A DNA stretch of 5,964 bases, taken from contig DNJW01000234.1 in NCBI GenBank assembly GCA_003488965.1, forward strand, positions 474-6,437, in the 5' to 3' direction. Within the stretch, counting starts at the first letter, position 1. Each line of letters opens with the position of its first letter. Made by a program: the position numbers and the translations under genes. This document shows, in pieces, positions 1-5,964 of this stretch. Under the pieces are notes generated by a model. The model worked only from the letters and a program-made list of their open reading frames with translations. It was not told the DNA's origin and made no database searches. The stretch is from Lachnospiraceae bacterium (GTDB taxonomy: Bacteria; Bacillota; Clostridia; Lachnospirales; Lachnospiraceae).

Positions 1-923
1 GTTTTCAAAATTTCTTCATTACTTGGACGGTAATAGTTTTCTCCTGCTAACTTCTGTGCTTCATCGGAATAAAGATAACTGAGATATTCCTTCGCTGCCT
101 CCTGTGTCCCGTTTTTATTTGCATTCTCATCTACAATAGCAACTGACGGCTCTGCCTTAATACTAATACTCGGTGTAATCATTTCATATTCATCCGGATA
201 CTCCGCAACAGACAATAATGCTTCATTTTCCCATGCAATCAGCACGTCTCCCTGTCCATTCTCCACAAATGTTGTAGTTGCTCCTCTTGCACCGGAATCC
301 ATAACCAGAACATTCGCATAGAGCTTAGACATAAAGTCCTTTACCTGTTTTTCATCACCATTAAATTTCTTATCTGCATAATACCATGCCGCCAGGAAAT
401 TCCAGCATGCACCTCCGGAAGATTTCGGATCCGGCGTAATAACACCCACACCTTCCTTAACCAAATCATCCCAATCATGAATATCTTTCTCATTTCCTTT
501 ACGAACCAAAAATGCAATCGTAGAAGTATATGGAGAACTGTTTCCCTCAAATTCATCAAGCCAGCCTTCCTCAATCAGACCTGCCTCTTCAATTAAAGTA
601 ATATCATGTGCCAGTGCCAGTGTTACAACATCGGCCTCGTTCCCCTCAACGACAGAACGCGCCTGAGAACCGGAACCACCATGGGACTGGGTTATCTCAA
701 TATCCTTTCCGGTTTTTTCTTTATAATGCTCTTTAAATATCTTATTATACTGTTCATATAACTCTCTGGTTGGATCGTAAGAAACGTTGGTAAGTGCTAT
801 TGTATCACTGTCACCTGCCTTCTCTTTACCATTGTCACTGCCACATCCAGTTAAAGTCCCAAGCAGTAATGCCATTGACATCCCAAGTACAATTCCTTTT
901 TTTGCAATATTTCTAGCTCTCAT
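1..923 (-). CDS. sbp: Sulfate ABC transporter substrate-binding lipoprotein (Sbp/CysP family), 3' end cut by window edge
   Basis: This is the extracellular receptor that binds sulfate (possibly thiosulfate) and delivers it to a CysTWA-type importer. I translated 307 codons, and the frame is still open at the left edge. Compared with E. coli Sbp, roughly the last 45-50 residues are missing. The N-terminus has a basic start, a hydrophobic segment (about residues 10-24) and a lipobox LTGC with the acylated Cys at 27, so the protein should be membrane-anchored. Family hallmarks are [12 protein letters not shown] (about 48-59), [10 protein letters not shown] (about 80-89), [31 protein letters not shown] (about 166-171), DSGARG and IAWENEALL (Trp about 231). 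These include the Ser and Trp regions that line the sulfate site in Sbp. The start is supported by AAGGAGG at 932-938, 8 nt upstream of ATG. Permease and ATPase genes are expected beyond the left edge but are not seen. Expression is probably controlled by the divergent LacI-type repressor through the operators at about 963 and 1069. Sulfate over another oxyanion is inferred from similarity. Confidence 0.93.
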   Translation of the reverse strand, partial: MRARNIAKKGIVLGMSMALLLGTLTGCGSDNGKEKAGDSDTIALTNVSYDPTRELYEQYNKIFKEHYKEKTGKDIEITQSHGGSGSQARSVVEGNEADVVTLALAHDITLIEEAGLIEEGWLDEFEGNSSPYTSTIAFLVRKGNEKDIHDWDDLVKEGVGVITPDPKSSGGACWNFLAAWYYADKKFNGDEKQVKDFMSKLYANVLVMDSGARGATTTFVENGQGDVLIAWENEALLSVAEYPDEYEMITPSISIKAEPSVAIVDENANKNGTQEAAKEYLSYLYSDEAQKLAGENYYRPSNEEILK

Positions 924-952
924 GAACATATCCTCCTTATTGATACAAAAAC

Positions 953-974
953 TTTGCACAAACGTTTGCGTAAA
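953..974. promoter_or_regulatory. LacI-type operator 1
   Basis: Imperfect palindrome centred between 963 and 964 with the perfect core CAAACGTTTG (959-968). In the 22-bp span 9 of 11 base-pair positions are symmetrical. The central CpG flanked by AAA/TTT is typical of LacI/GalR-family sites, and the site resembles the PurR box ACGCAAACGTTTGCGT. It shares the 11-mer CAAACGTTTGC with the second site 106 bp away. It lies just upstream of the candidate plus-strand promoter and in the likely 5' leader of the sulfate-binding gene. The obvious binder is the LacI-family protein encoded at 1152-2153; that assignment is inference. Confidence 0.75.
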
Positions 975-976
975 AT

Positions 977-1005
977 TTGACTTTGTTTCTGTTTTATGAT
1001 ATTGT
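977..1005 (+). promoter_or_regulatory. Candidate promoter for the LacI-family regulator gene
   Basis: A -35 box TTGACT (977-982) is followed after 17 bp by TATTGT (1000-1005), a 4/6 match to TATAAT. Transcription would start near 1012, giving a leader of about 140 nt that contains operator 2. An alternative -10, TATGAT (995-1000), matches better but sits only 12 bp from this -35. Prediction from sequence only. Confidence 0.4.
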
Positions 1006-1023
1006 TTTTTTTGAACAAATAAA

Positions 1024-1052
1024 AAGATAGCGAATTTTACACATTTTGTCAA
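1024..1052 (-). promoter_or_regulatory. Candidate promoter for the sulfate-binding protein gene
   Basis: Read on the minus strand, a perfect -35 box TTGACA (1052-1047) is followed by a 17-bp spacer and TATCTT (1029-1024), a 4/6 match to TATAAT. Transcription would start near 1017, leaving a leader of about 93 nt that contains operator 1. Operator 2 lies 11 bp upstream of the -35. A second possible -10, TATCAT (1001-996), lacks a good -35. Confidence 0.5.
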
Positions 1053-1060
1053 ATGATTTT

Positions 1061-1078
1061 TATGCAAACGTTTGCTTA
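1061..1078. promoter_or_regulatory. LacI-type operator 2
   Basis: A perfect 12-bp palindrome GCAAACGTTTGC (1064-1075) is centred between 1069 and 1070. It extends to 18 bp with 8 of 9 base-pair positions symmetrical. The CpG centre and the AAACGTTT core are the signature of LacI/GalR-family operators. It lies upstream of the candidate minus-strand promoter and in the likely leader of the regulator gene, so bound repressor could block elongation of its own gene. It matches the CcpA cre consensus poorly (three mismatches in TGWNANCGNTNWCA), which favours a local regulator. Confidence 0.8.
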
Positions 1079-1151
1079 TACAGGCTTTATCTAATGATAA
1101 AAGAAAAACATCTTTACCATCTATTTCATAAAAGAAAAAGGAGTTATACTT

Positions 1152-2153
1152 ATGTCCCTGAAAAAAATTGCTTCCATGGTGGGAACCTCCATTTCCACTG
1201 TTTCCAGAGTACTAAACAACACCTCCCCTACCTGCGCCTCCAAGGAATTACAGGATAGAATATGGGCAGCGGCCAGGGAAATCAACTACCAACCAAATGA
1301 GACTGCCCGCTCATTGCAAAAATCCGGCACCGCTGCCCGGAACCTTCCCCATATTTCTATTGTATTAGCTCGTATTTCCACACTAGAGGAAGATCCGTTC
1401 TTTCTGGAATTATTTCGGGACTTAGAAGCAGAACTATTTAAACAGAAAGCTGCCATTGACCATATTGTCTATGCCGAAGAATCTTTTCAGCAAAATCTCT
1501 CTGATTCCAGCGGAGTGATTATCCTTGGCCGCTGCTCCAATAAGCTGTTAAAAAACATCACCTCGCAAAACCGAAATGTAGTCGGAATTTGGCGGAACTC
1601 CATGAATTTTAATGTAGATGAAGTAATCTGTGATGGCAAAAAAGCTGCAGAGATGGCAATGAAATATCTGTTCTCCCTGGGCCACCAAAGAATTGCCTAT
1701 ATTGGCGACTGCTCCTTTGAAAGCCGCTATGTAGGCTATTGCGATACGCTAATCCGAAATGATATTCCAATGGATTATGAATTAATCCGGCAGACAGACG
1801 GTGAGGGAGATGCAGCCTTTTCGGAGCTGCTCGAAAAGAAATTAGCCGGGGATACCGATTTTACCGCTGTTTTTTGCGCAAATGACAAGACCGCTATCCG
1901 TATTCTGGAATTGCTGAAAGCAAAAAAACGTCAGATAAAGCAGCCTATTTCTGTCATTTCCATTGATAATATTGAAGCCTCACAGAATACACAGCCTTAT
2001 CTGACAACAATCCATATTCCCCACAGCGAAATGGCGCATATGGCGGTTACCCTTCTGCTGGACCGTATTGCCAGAGAACACAGAGAAATCATCCGAATCG
2101 AATTTCCCTGCCGGATTGTGGAACGCAATAGCTGCTACCGCTGTACCTTATGA
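1152..2153 (+). CDS. LacI/GalR-family transcriptional regulator
   Basis: A complete 333-residue protein, the usual length for LacI-family repressors. Residues 3-22 form the helix-turn-helix ([17 protein letters not shown]). The hinge helix follows at about 49-58 ([10 protein letters not shown]), with the Leu that in this family inserts into the central CpG of the operator. Residues from about 66 form a periplasmic-binding-protein-like effector domain, with [39 protein letters not shown] and TTIHIP as typical segments. The start has AAGGAG at 1138-1143, 8 nt before ATG. The gene is divergent from the sulfate-binding gene, and the two LacI-type operators lie between them, so control of that gene plus autoregulation is the likeliest role. 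The effector cannot be read from the sequence; most relatives respond to sugars or nucleobases. The stop codon lies inside the 3' end of the convergent exporter gene, a 6-bp overlap. Confidence 0.93.
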   Translation: MSLKKIASMVGTSISTVSRVLNNTSPTCASKELQDRIWAAAREINYQPNETARSLQKSGTAARNLPHISIVLARISTLEEDPFFLELFRDLEAELFKQKAAIDHIVYAEESFQQNLSDSSGVIILGRCSNKLLKNITSQNRNVVGIWRNSMNFNVDEVICDGKKAAEMAMKYLFSLGHQRIAYIGDCSFESRYVGYCDTLIRNDIPMDYELIRQTDGEGDAAFSELLEKKLAGDTDFTAVFCANDKTAIRILELLKAKKRQIKQPISVISIDNIEASQNTQPYLTTIHIPHSEMAHMAVTLLLDRIAREHREIIRIEFPCRIVERNSCYRCTL

Positions 2154-3998
2154 CTGATAATATTGCGCCTGTGCATTCCAAAGCCTGTAATACAGTCCCT
2201 CTGTATCAGCCGCCAAATCCTCATGGCATCCGTGCTGTACCACCTTTCCATCATCTATCACAATGATATCATTGCAAAACTGGCAGCTGGAAAGGCGGTG
2301 GGAAATATAAACAGCCGTTTTTGTCCCAACCAAATCATCAAATTTAGAATAGACATCATATTCTGCCAAAGGGTCAAGTGCCGCTGTCGGTTCATCCAGT
2401 ATTTCAAATGGCGTGTCATGGTAAAGTGCCCTTGCAATCGCAACCTTCTGCGCCTCACCACCGGATATATCAACACCTTCTCCATCAAAGTCCGTATAAA
2501 GCGGCGTCTGTAATCCCATACCCATTTCAAATTTCTGCAAAAGTTCTCCCAGACCCACTCGCTGCAGTGATTGTTTTACCTTATCTGCATCATAGTCCAT
2601 AGAAGCAGCCACATTCTGCCCTAACGGAAGGGCAGTCAACTTAAAGTCCTGAAAAACAACGCTAAACAGGCTTAAATATTCCTGATAATCATATTTTCGG
2701 ATATCTATCCCATTTAACAAAATTTCCCCCTCTGTCGGGTCGTAAAGGCGGCAAAGCAGCTTAATAAAGGTAGTCTTTCCAGAACCATTTTTACCTACGA
2801 CGGCAAGCCGCTCCCCAATTTGGAAATGAATGGAAAAATCCTTTAATACATATTCCTTTGAGCCCGGATAACGAAATGACACATTTCTAAATTCCAGTTC
2901 ATATCTGTCATCATCCCTCTTTTCTATAGGAAGTACCCCTTCGTATTTTTTATTTGGTATATCCAGAAAATCAAAATATTCCTTTAAATATTTTGTGTTG
3001 CCGGCAAGCTGTGTCAACATAGAAACCCATAGACTAAAACTGTTTGTAAATACAGCGAGACTTCCCGCATAAAGAAAAACATCCCCTGCCGTCAGCACTC
3101 CTTTTAAAGCCAGAATCCCTAAATAAAAATAAATAATACAAAGAACCGCATTCTTAACACCACCTGTAATGGAATCAATTCCAACCCATTTCTTAAATCC
3201 CTTTGCCTGAAGCCTGCCCATCTTCTGAAACAGTTCCTTCATGTGTTCCCATATCAATGGCTGCTGGTGAAACAGCCGGATGCTTTTTCCAGAAGCTTCT
3301 CTTTCCAGATAATCACTGACATAATACCCTGCTTCCCGAAAACATGGAATGATATCATTATTTATCTCAAAAAGTTCTTTTTGCAGTTTGTTTACCTGAC
3401 GCATTCCAAGCAATGTCAATACTATTGTAAACAGGATAAAACCAATGGAATAGAATTGGCTTCCCTGAAAAGCATTGCCGCTTTTTACGATAATCTGTAC
3501 CATATATACAACAGCAATGACTATGTCAATTGTTTCCCAGACTAAGCTCATCAAATTCCAATACAGCATATTAATCCCGCCACCGCCGTCTGTATGTGAC
3601 ATCTCGTCCAAATCCCGCCGTTTATTATGAACATTTTCTGACTCCAGATATTCATAATCCATATTCAATATCTTCTCATTCAGATGAACATTTGCTGCAT
3701 CCCAGATTCCAGAACCAAGATAAAAATAGTAATGGTCTACCGCTGCCTTCATCACCCCAAACAGGCAGCCGCCCCCGATAAACAATGCCAAATCCCGTAC
3801 AATCACTTCCTGCGCTGCCCCTGTTGTAACATCGTCTAACAGTATTGCCGTAAACCAGATCGTCCAATATGTCTGAATCACACAAGTCACCGATACGATA
3901 AGCAGAACCGGGACCTTTTTCCCAAGCTTAAAAATCAGGGCAATTCCTCTTAGATTTATGTGCAGTAGCTCCTTTAATGAAAAACCAGATTTATTCAT
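2148..3998 (-). CDS. ABC exporter half-transporter, permease fused to ATPase (second gene of pair)
   Basis: A 616-residue half-transporter of the type IV exporter class: an N-terminal membrane domain (about 1-335) and a C-terminal nucleotide-binding domain (about 365-616). Likely membrane segments are near residues 28-54, 66-86, 148-170, 182-200, 278-298 and 303-325. The ATPase domain has an A-loop Tyr (377), Walker A GKNGSGKT (402-409), Q-loop Gln 450, signature ISGGE (511-515, Glu replacing the usual Gln), Walker B ending in D535-E536, D-loop AALD and H-loop His 567. All catalytic residues are present, so this half should hydrolyse ATP. Its ATG overlaps the TGA of the upstream exporter gene (ATGA), and an AAGGGAGG site lies at 4011-4004, indicating coupled translation and probably a 1:1 heterodimer. 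The substrate is unknown; peptides, lipids and drugs are all possible. No cargo, protease or modification gene is visible nearby. Confidence 0.92.
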   Translation of the reverse strand: MNKSGFSLKELLHINLRGIALIFKLGKKVPVLLIVSVTCVIQTYWTIWFTAILLDDVTTGAAQEVIVRDLALFIGGGCLFGVMKAAVDHYYFYLGSGIWDAANVHLNEKILNMDYEYLESENVHNKRRDLDEMSHTDGGGGINMLYWNLMSLVWETIDIVIAVVYMVQIIVKSGNAFQGSQFYSIGFILFTIVLTLLGMRQVNKLQKELFEINNDIIPCFREAGYYVSDYLEREASGKSIRLFHQQPLIWEHMKELFQKMGRLQAKGFKKWVGIDSITGGVKNAVLCIIYFYLGILALKGVLTAGDVFLYAGSLAVFTNSFSLWVSMLTQLAGNTKYLKEYFDFLDIPNKKYEGVLPIEKRDDDRYELEFRNVSFRYPGSKEYVLKDFSIHFQIGERLAVVGKNGSGKTTFIKLLCRLYDPTEGEILLNGIDIRKYDYQEYLSLFSVVFQDFKLTALPLGQNVAASMDYDADKVKQSLQRVGLGELLQKFEMGMGLQTPLYTDFDGEGVDISGGEAQKVAIARALYHDTPFEILDEPTAALDPLAEYDVYSKFDDLVGTKTAVYISHRLSSCQFCNDIIVIDDGKVVQHGCHEDLAADTEGLYYRLWNAQAQYYQS

Positions 3999-5854
3999 GC
4001 CAGCCTCCCTTCCTGTGACATCCTTTCCTTGTAATAATGGCTTTGCAGTTCAAACATTTCTGCATACAGCCCGCCCTTTTCTACCAATTCCTGATGTGTT
4101 CCATCCTCTGCAATTCTTCCTCCATCCAATAAAAGAATCCTGTCGCAAAAAGAAGTGCTGGAAAGACGGTGTGATACAAAAAAGGAAGTTTTTCCCTTTG
4201 CAAACCCTGCATATTTCTGATACAGTTCATTCTCTGCCAGCGGGTCTAATGCTGCCGTCGGTTCATCCAGTATTAAGACAGAAGCATCCCGGTAAAGAGC
4301 TCTTGCAAGTATTAGCTTCTGCCGTTCCCCTCCTGAAAAATCCACCGCATCTTCGTTGATATTTTTTTCCATCCGTTCCTGCAATCCCTTTGGCAGTTCT
4401 TCTACTTTTTCTTTCATCCCTGCCATTAAAAGGCAGTCCACTACCTTTTTAGTATCTGTCTTCTTCGCTGTGCACATAGAAATATTTTCCTGCACTGTCA
4501 CCGGCAGGAAGCTGACATCCTGAAAGGCACAGGAAAACCATGTATACCGTTCATCTGACGCCATCATACCTAAATCCTTTCCATTTAATAAAATCCGCCC
4601 CTCCGTTGGCGTCAGAAGCCCACAGATTAATTTCATCAAAGTCGTTTTCCCAGCTCCGTTTACTCCCACAATCGCAAGTTTCTCTGCACTGTCTGCTTCA
4701 AAATTCAAATCATGCAGGACATCTTTTTCCATGCCCGGAAAACGGAAAGAAACATGTTCCAGTTTGAGTGTCGCCTTTTCCTTTTTTATTGGAAGAGCAA
4801 TCTCCTTTGTATCCTGTCCATACTGTAAAAACTCCTGTACACAATGAAAACTAAATGACATCTGTTTTATTTTCTGCATATGGCTGAAACATTCATACAG
4901 GCTCTGTGAAAGCGCCTCTGCCATCCCTGCATAAAGCACCAAATCAGAGGCTGGCATTCCATGATTCATCACCTCATAAATTAAATACCCATAAATAGAA
5001 AGCCTTTGGACAGCAATACATACACTGACCAGTGCTTCCATCTCTGCATCGAATCTCTGGACAACCCCTTTATAATGCTGACGAATTCCCATATATTTTC
5101 TGGTAACACCTGTAAGCCAGTTTTCCATCTGATATAACCTTACATCCTTTGCCATGGAAAAATCCCCTGCCCTGTCAGTCGCATATTTTGCCTTGCGCCA
5201 TGCACTTGATATCCTCTCGTTGTACTGATAATTTCTCCTGCCAGACTGTGAAAAAACAGCATAAACCGCAATCCCGGTCAATAGTACCGCAACCGCAATA
5301 AAAACAGACTGCCTTCCTAACATCACAGAATAAAATGCAATACTTAAAACGCTGGCAAACATCGTATTCAAAAATGTAAGGAAATTGCTTAAATCTGCCG
5401 AAACATTCTCCTCTCCAATATCCCCTCCATATAGCTGCGCCTTTGCCGTATCACGCTTCGTAATAAATTCCATATTTTCCAAATTGGCATACTCTGTATA
5501 AAGCAGCTTATGAATATAATCCATCTTCATTTCATTCTGCAAAATAAAGTTATTATTCCGCAGCCGTACTACCAAATGATCGGAAAGCAAAATGCTGCCC
5601 ATTAAAAAAACAGAAATCATGCCAAGCACCATAAAAAGATGCTGAATTGTCTGACGGTTCTCTAACTCCGCCAGAACCGCCTTTGGCAGATAAACCTGCA
5701 GCGCCATCATTACGGTATATGACACCATGTAAATTACCGTCATCGCAAAGACAGACTTTTTCCATCTCCACACATAAGATAACAGCGCCAGAAACTCATG
5801 AATGCTGTCTCTTAAGCTGTGTCGCTTTTTCTTACTGCTTTCATCCTTTTTCAT
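3995..5854 (-). CDS. ABC exporter half-transporter, permease fused to ATPase (first gene of pair)
   Basis: A half-transporter of 619 residues from the chosen start, paralogous to the downstream partner. After a strongly basic N-terminus (KKDESSKKKRH), the likely membrane segments are near 34-55, 71-91, 155-177, 182-202, 271-295 and 301-321. The ATPase domain carries an A-loop Phe (about 372), Walker A GVNGAGKT (397-404), Q-loop Gln 445, signature FSGGE (506-510), Walker B LILDE ending in E531, the D-loop and H-loop His 562. Both halves contain the identical run LDEPTAALDPLAE, pointing to an old gene duplication. I chose ATG 5854 because GGAGGT (5867-5862) lies 7 nt upstream. An in-frame ATG at 5869 would add five residues (624 in total), but it overlaps that site and has no Shine-Dalgarno of its own. 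The gene ends with a 4-bp ATGA overlap onto its partner. It is probably the first gene of a two-gene operon, preceded by a terminator. The substrate is not recognisable. Confidence 0.92.
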   Translation of the reverse strand: MKKDESSKKKRHSLRDSIHEFLALLSYVWRWKKSVFAMTVIYMVSYTVMMALQVYLPKAVLAELENRQTIQHLFMVLGMISVFLMGSILLSDHLVVRLRNNNFILQNEMKMDYIHKLLYTEYANLENMEFITKRDTAKAQLYGGDIGEENVSADLSNFLTFLNTMFASVLSIAFYSVMLGRQSVFIAVAVLLTGIAVYAVFSQSGRRNYQYNERISSAWRKAKYATDRAGDFSMAKDVRLYQMENWLTGVTRKYMGIRQHYKGVVQRFDAEMEALVSVCIAVQRLSIYGYLIYEVMNHGMPASDLVLYAGMAEALSQSLYECFSHMQKIKQMSFSFHCVQEFLQYGQDTKEIALPIKKEKATLKLEHVSFRFPGMEKDVLHDLNFEADSAEKLAIVGVNGAGKTTLMKLICGLLTPTEGRILLNGKDLGMMASDERYTWFSCAFQDVSFLPVTVQENISMCTAKKTDTKKVVDCLLMAGMKEKVEELPKGLQERMEKNINEDAVDFSGGERQKLILARALYRDASVLILDEPTAALDPLAENELYQKYAGFAKGKTSFFVSHRLSSTSFCDRILLLDGGRIAEDGTHQELVEKGGLYAEMFELQSHYYKERMSQEGRLA

Positions 5855-5861
5855 CTGTAAT

Positions 5862-5867
5862 ACCTCC
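5862..5867 (-). promoter_or_regulatory. Ribosome binding site that decides the exporter start
   Basis: GGAGGT on the minus strand with a 7-nt spacer to ATG at 5854. The further ATG at 5869-5867 overlaps the first bases of this site and has only A-rich, G-poor sequence upstream, so initiation at 5854 is favoured. Confidence 0.7.
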
Positions 5868-5906
5868 ATTTCTTTAAAGTACTGCTTTCAAACACACTCT
5901 AGTAAT

Positions 5907-5912
5907 AGTATA
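5907..5912 (-). promoter_or_regulatory. Candidate -10 box of the exporter operon
   Basis: TATACT on the minus strand is a 5/6 match to TATAAT, 52 bp upstream of the chosen start codon. No good -35 lies at 16-18 bp; that position falls inside the terminator hairpin. The promoter is therefore either weak or activator-dependent, or the operon depends partly on read-through from the right. Confidence 0.35.
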
Positions 5913-5915
5913 CAC

Positions 5916-5956
5916 AAAAAAAGATACCGCAAATGATTTTTTCATAAGCGGTATCT
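5916..5956 (-). terminator. Intrinsic (Rho-independent) terminator on the minus strand
   Basis: Inverted repeat AGATACCGC / GCGGTATCT (9 perfect pairs, 5956-5948 with 5930-5922). An inner ATGA/TCAT stem lies beyond a 2x2 mismatch, closed by a 5-nt loop. On the minus strand it is followed at once by a run of Ts (5921-5916). On the plus strand no T-run follows, so it acts leftward. It most likely ends a minus-strand gene lying beyond the right edge and isolates the exporter operon. An attenuator role in a longer leader is the alternative. Confidence 0.78.
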
Positions 5957-5964
5957 GTGAATAC

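Noticed and set aside
341..574. Alternate-frame minus-strand open frame inside the sulfate-binding gene
   Set aside because: It lies wholly within a convincing Sbp coding frame and encodes a low-complexity Arg/Met/Leu-rich sequence with no recognisable domain.
1061..1078. CcpA catabolite-responsive element (cre)
   Set aside because: The CpG-centred palindrome is LacI-like, but three positions of the cre consensus TGWNANCGNTNWCA fail. The second copy and the adjacent LacI gene favour a local regulator.
1086..1101. Small inverted repeat TTTATC-TAAT-GATAAA in the regulator leader
   Set aside because: Only six A/T-rich pairs with a 4-nt loop and no T-run. It is too weak to call as a terminator or riboregulator in AT-rich DNA.
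924..1151. S-box (SAM) or T-box leader upstream of the sulfate-binding gene
   Set aside because: The leader is only about 90 nt, with no multi-stem structure and no terminator hairpin with a T-run before the gene.
2163..4767. Plus-strand open frames opposite the exporter genes
   Set aside because: They lie opposite two clear minus-strand genes with full family motifs, lack convincing ribosome binding sites and resemble no protein family.
5855..5869. Five-residue N-terminal extension of the first exporter gene (start at 5869)
   Set aside because: That ATG overlaps the GGAGGT site serving the ATG at 5854 and has no Shine-Dalgarno of its own.

Overview
The window looks like chromosomal DNA of a low-to-moderate-GC Firmicute, probably a Clostridia/Lachnospiraceae-type gut anaerobe. 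This is inferred from strong AAGGAGG-type ribosome binding sites, a Gram-positive lipoprotein signal on the solute-binding protein, AT-rich intergenic DNA and the character of the proteins. No rRNA, tRNA, mobile element or CRISPR sequence is visible, so the taxonomy is only an impression.

Layout. (1) Positions 1-923, minus strand: a sulfate-binding lipoprotein (Sbp/CysP family). Its 3' end, and presumably the CysT/CysW/CysA-type permease and ATPase genes, lie beyond the left edge. (2) Positions 924-1151: a 228-bp divergent intergenic region with two near-identical LacI-type palindromes (core CAAACGTTTGC) whose centres are 106 bp apart. Candidate promoters for both directions lie between them. 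(3) Positions 1152-2153, plus strand: a complete LacI/GalR-family repressor. (4) Positions 2148-5854, minus strand: two translationally coupled ABC half-exporter genes (ATGA overlap), each a membrane domain fused to an ATPase domain. They probably form a heterodimeric exporter. The downstream gene overlaps the repressor gene tail-to-tail by 6 bp. (5) Positions 5855-5964: the leader and candidate promoter of the exporter operon, plus an intrinsic terminator of a minus-strand transcript entering from the right.

How the parts may work together. The most informative arrangement is the left half. The repressor is divergent to the sulfate-binding gene, and two operators of the kind LacI proteins bind sit symmetrically about the intergenic promoters. 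This suggests a local switch controlling both itself and the sulfate uptake operon. LacI control of sulfate uptake would be unusual, since the known regulators are CysB in Gram-negatives and CymR or S-box/T-box systems in Firmicutes. The exporter pair appears to be a separate unit of unknown substrate, linked to the repressor only by the overlapping 3' ends. I see no clear evidence of a wholly new multi-gene system. The operator pair is the strongest lead.
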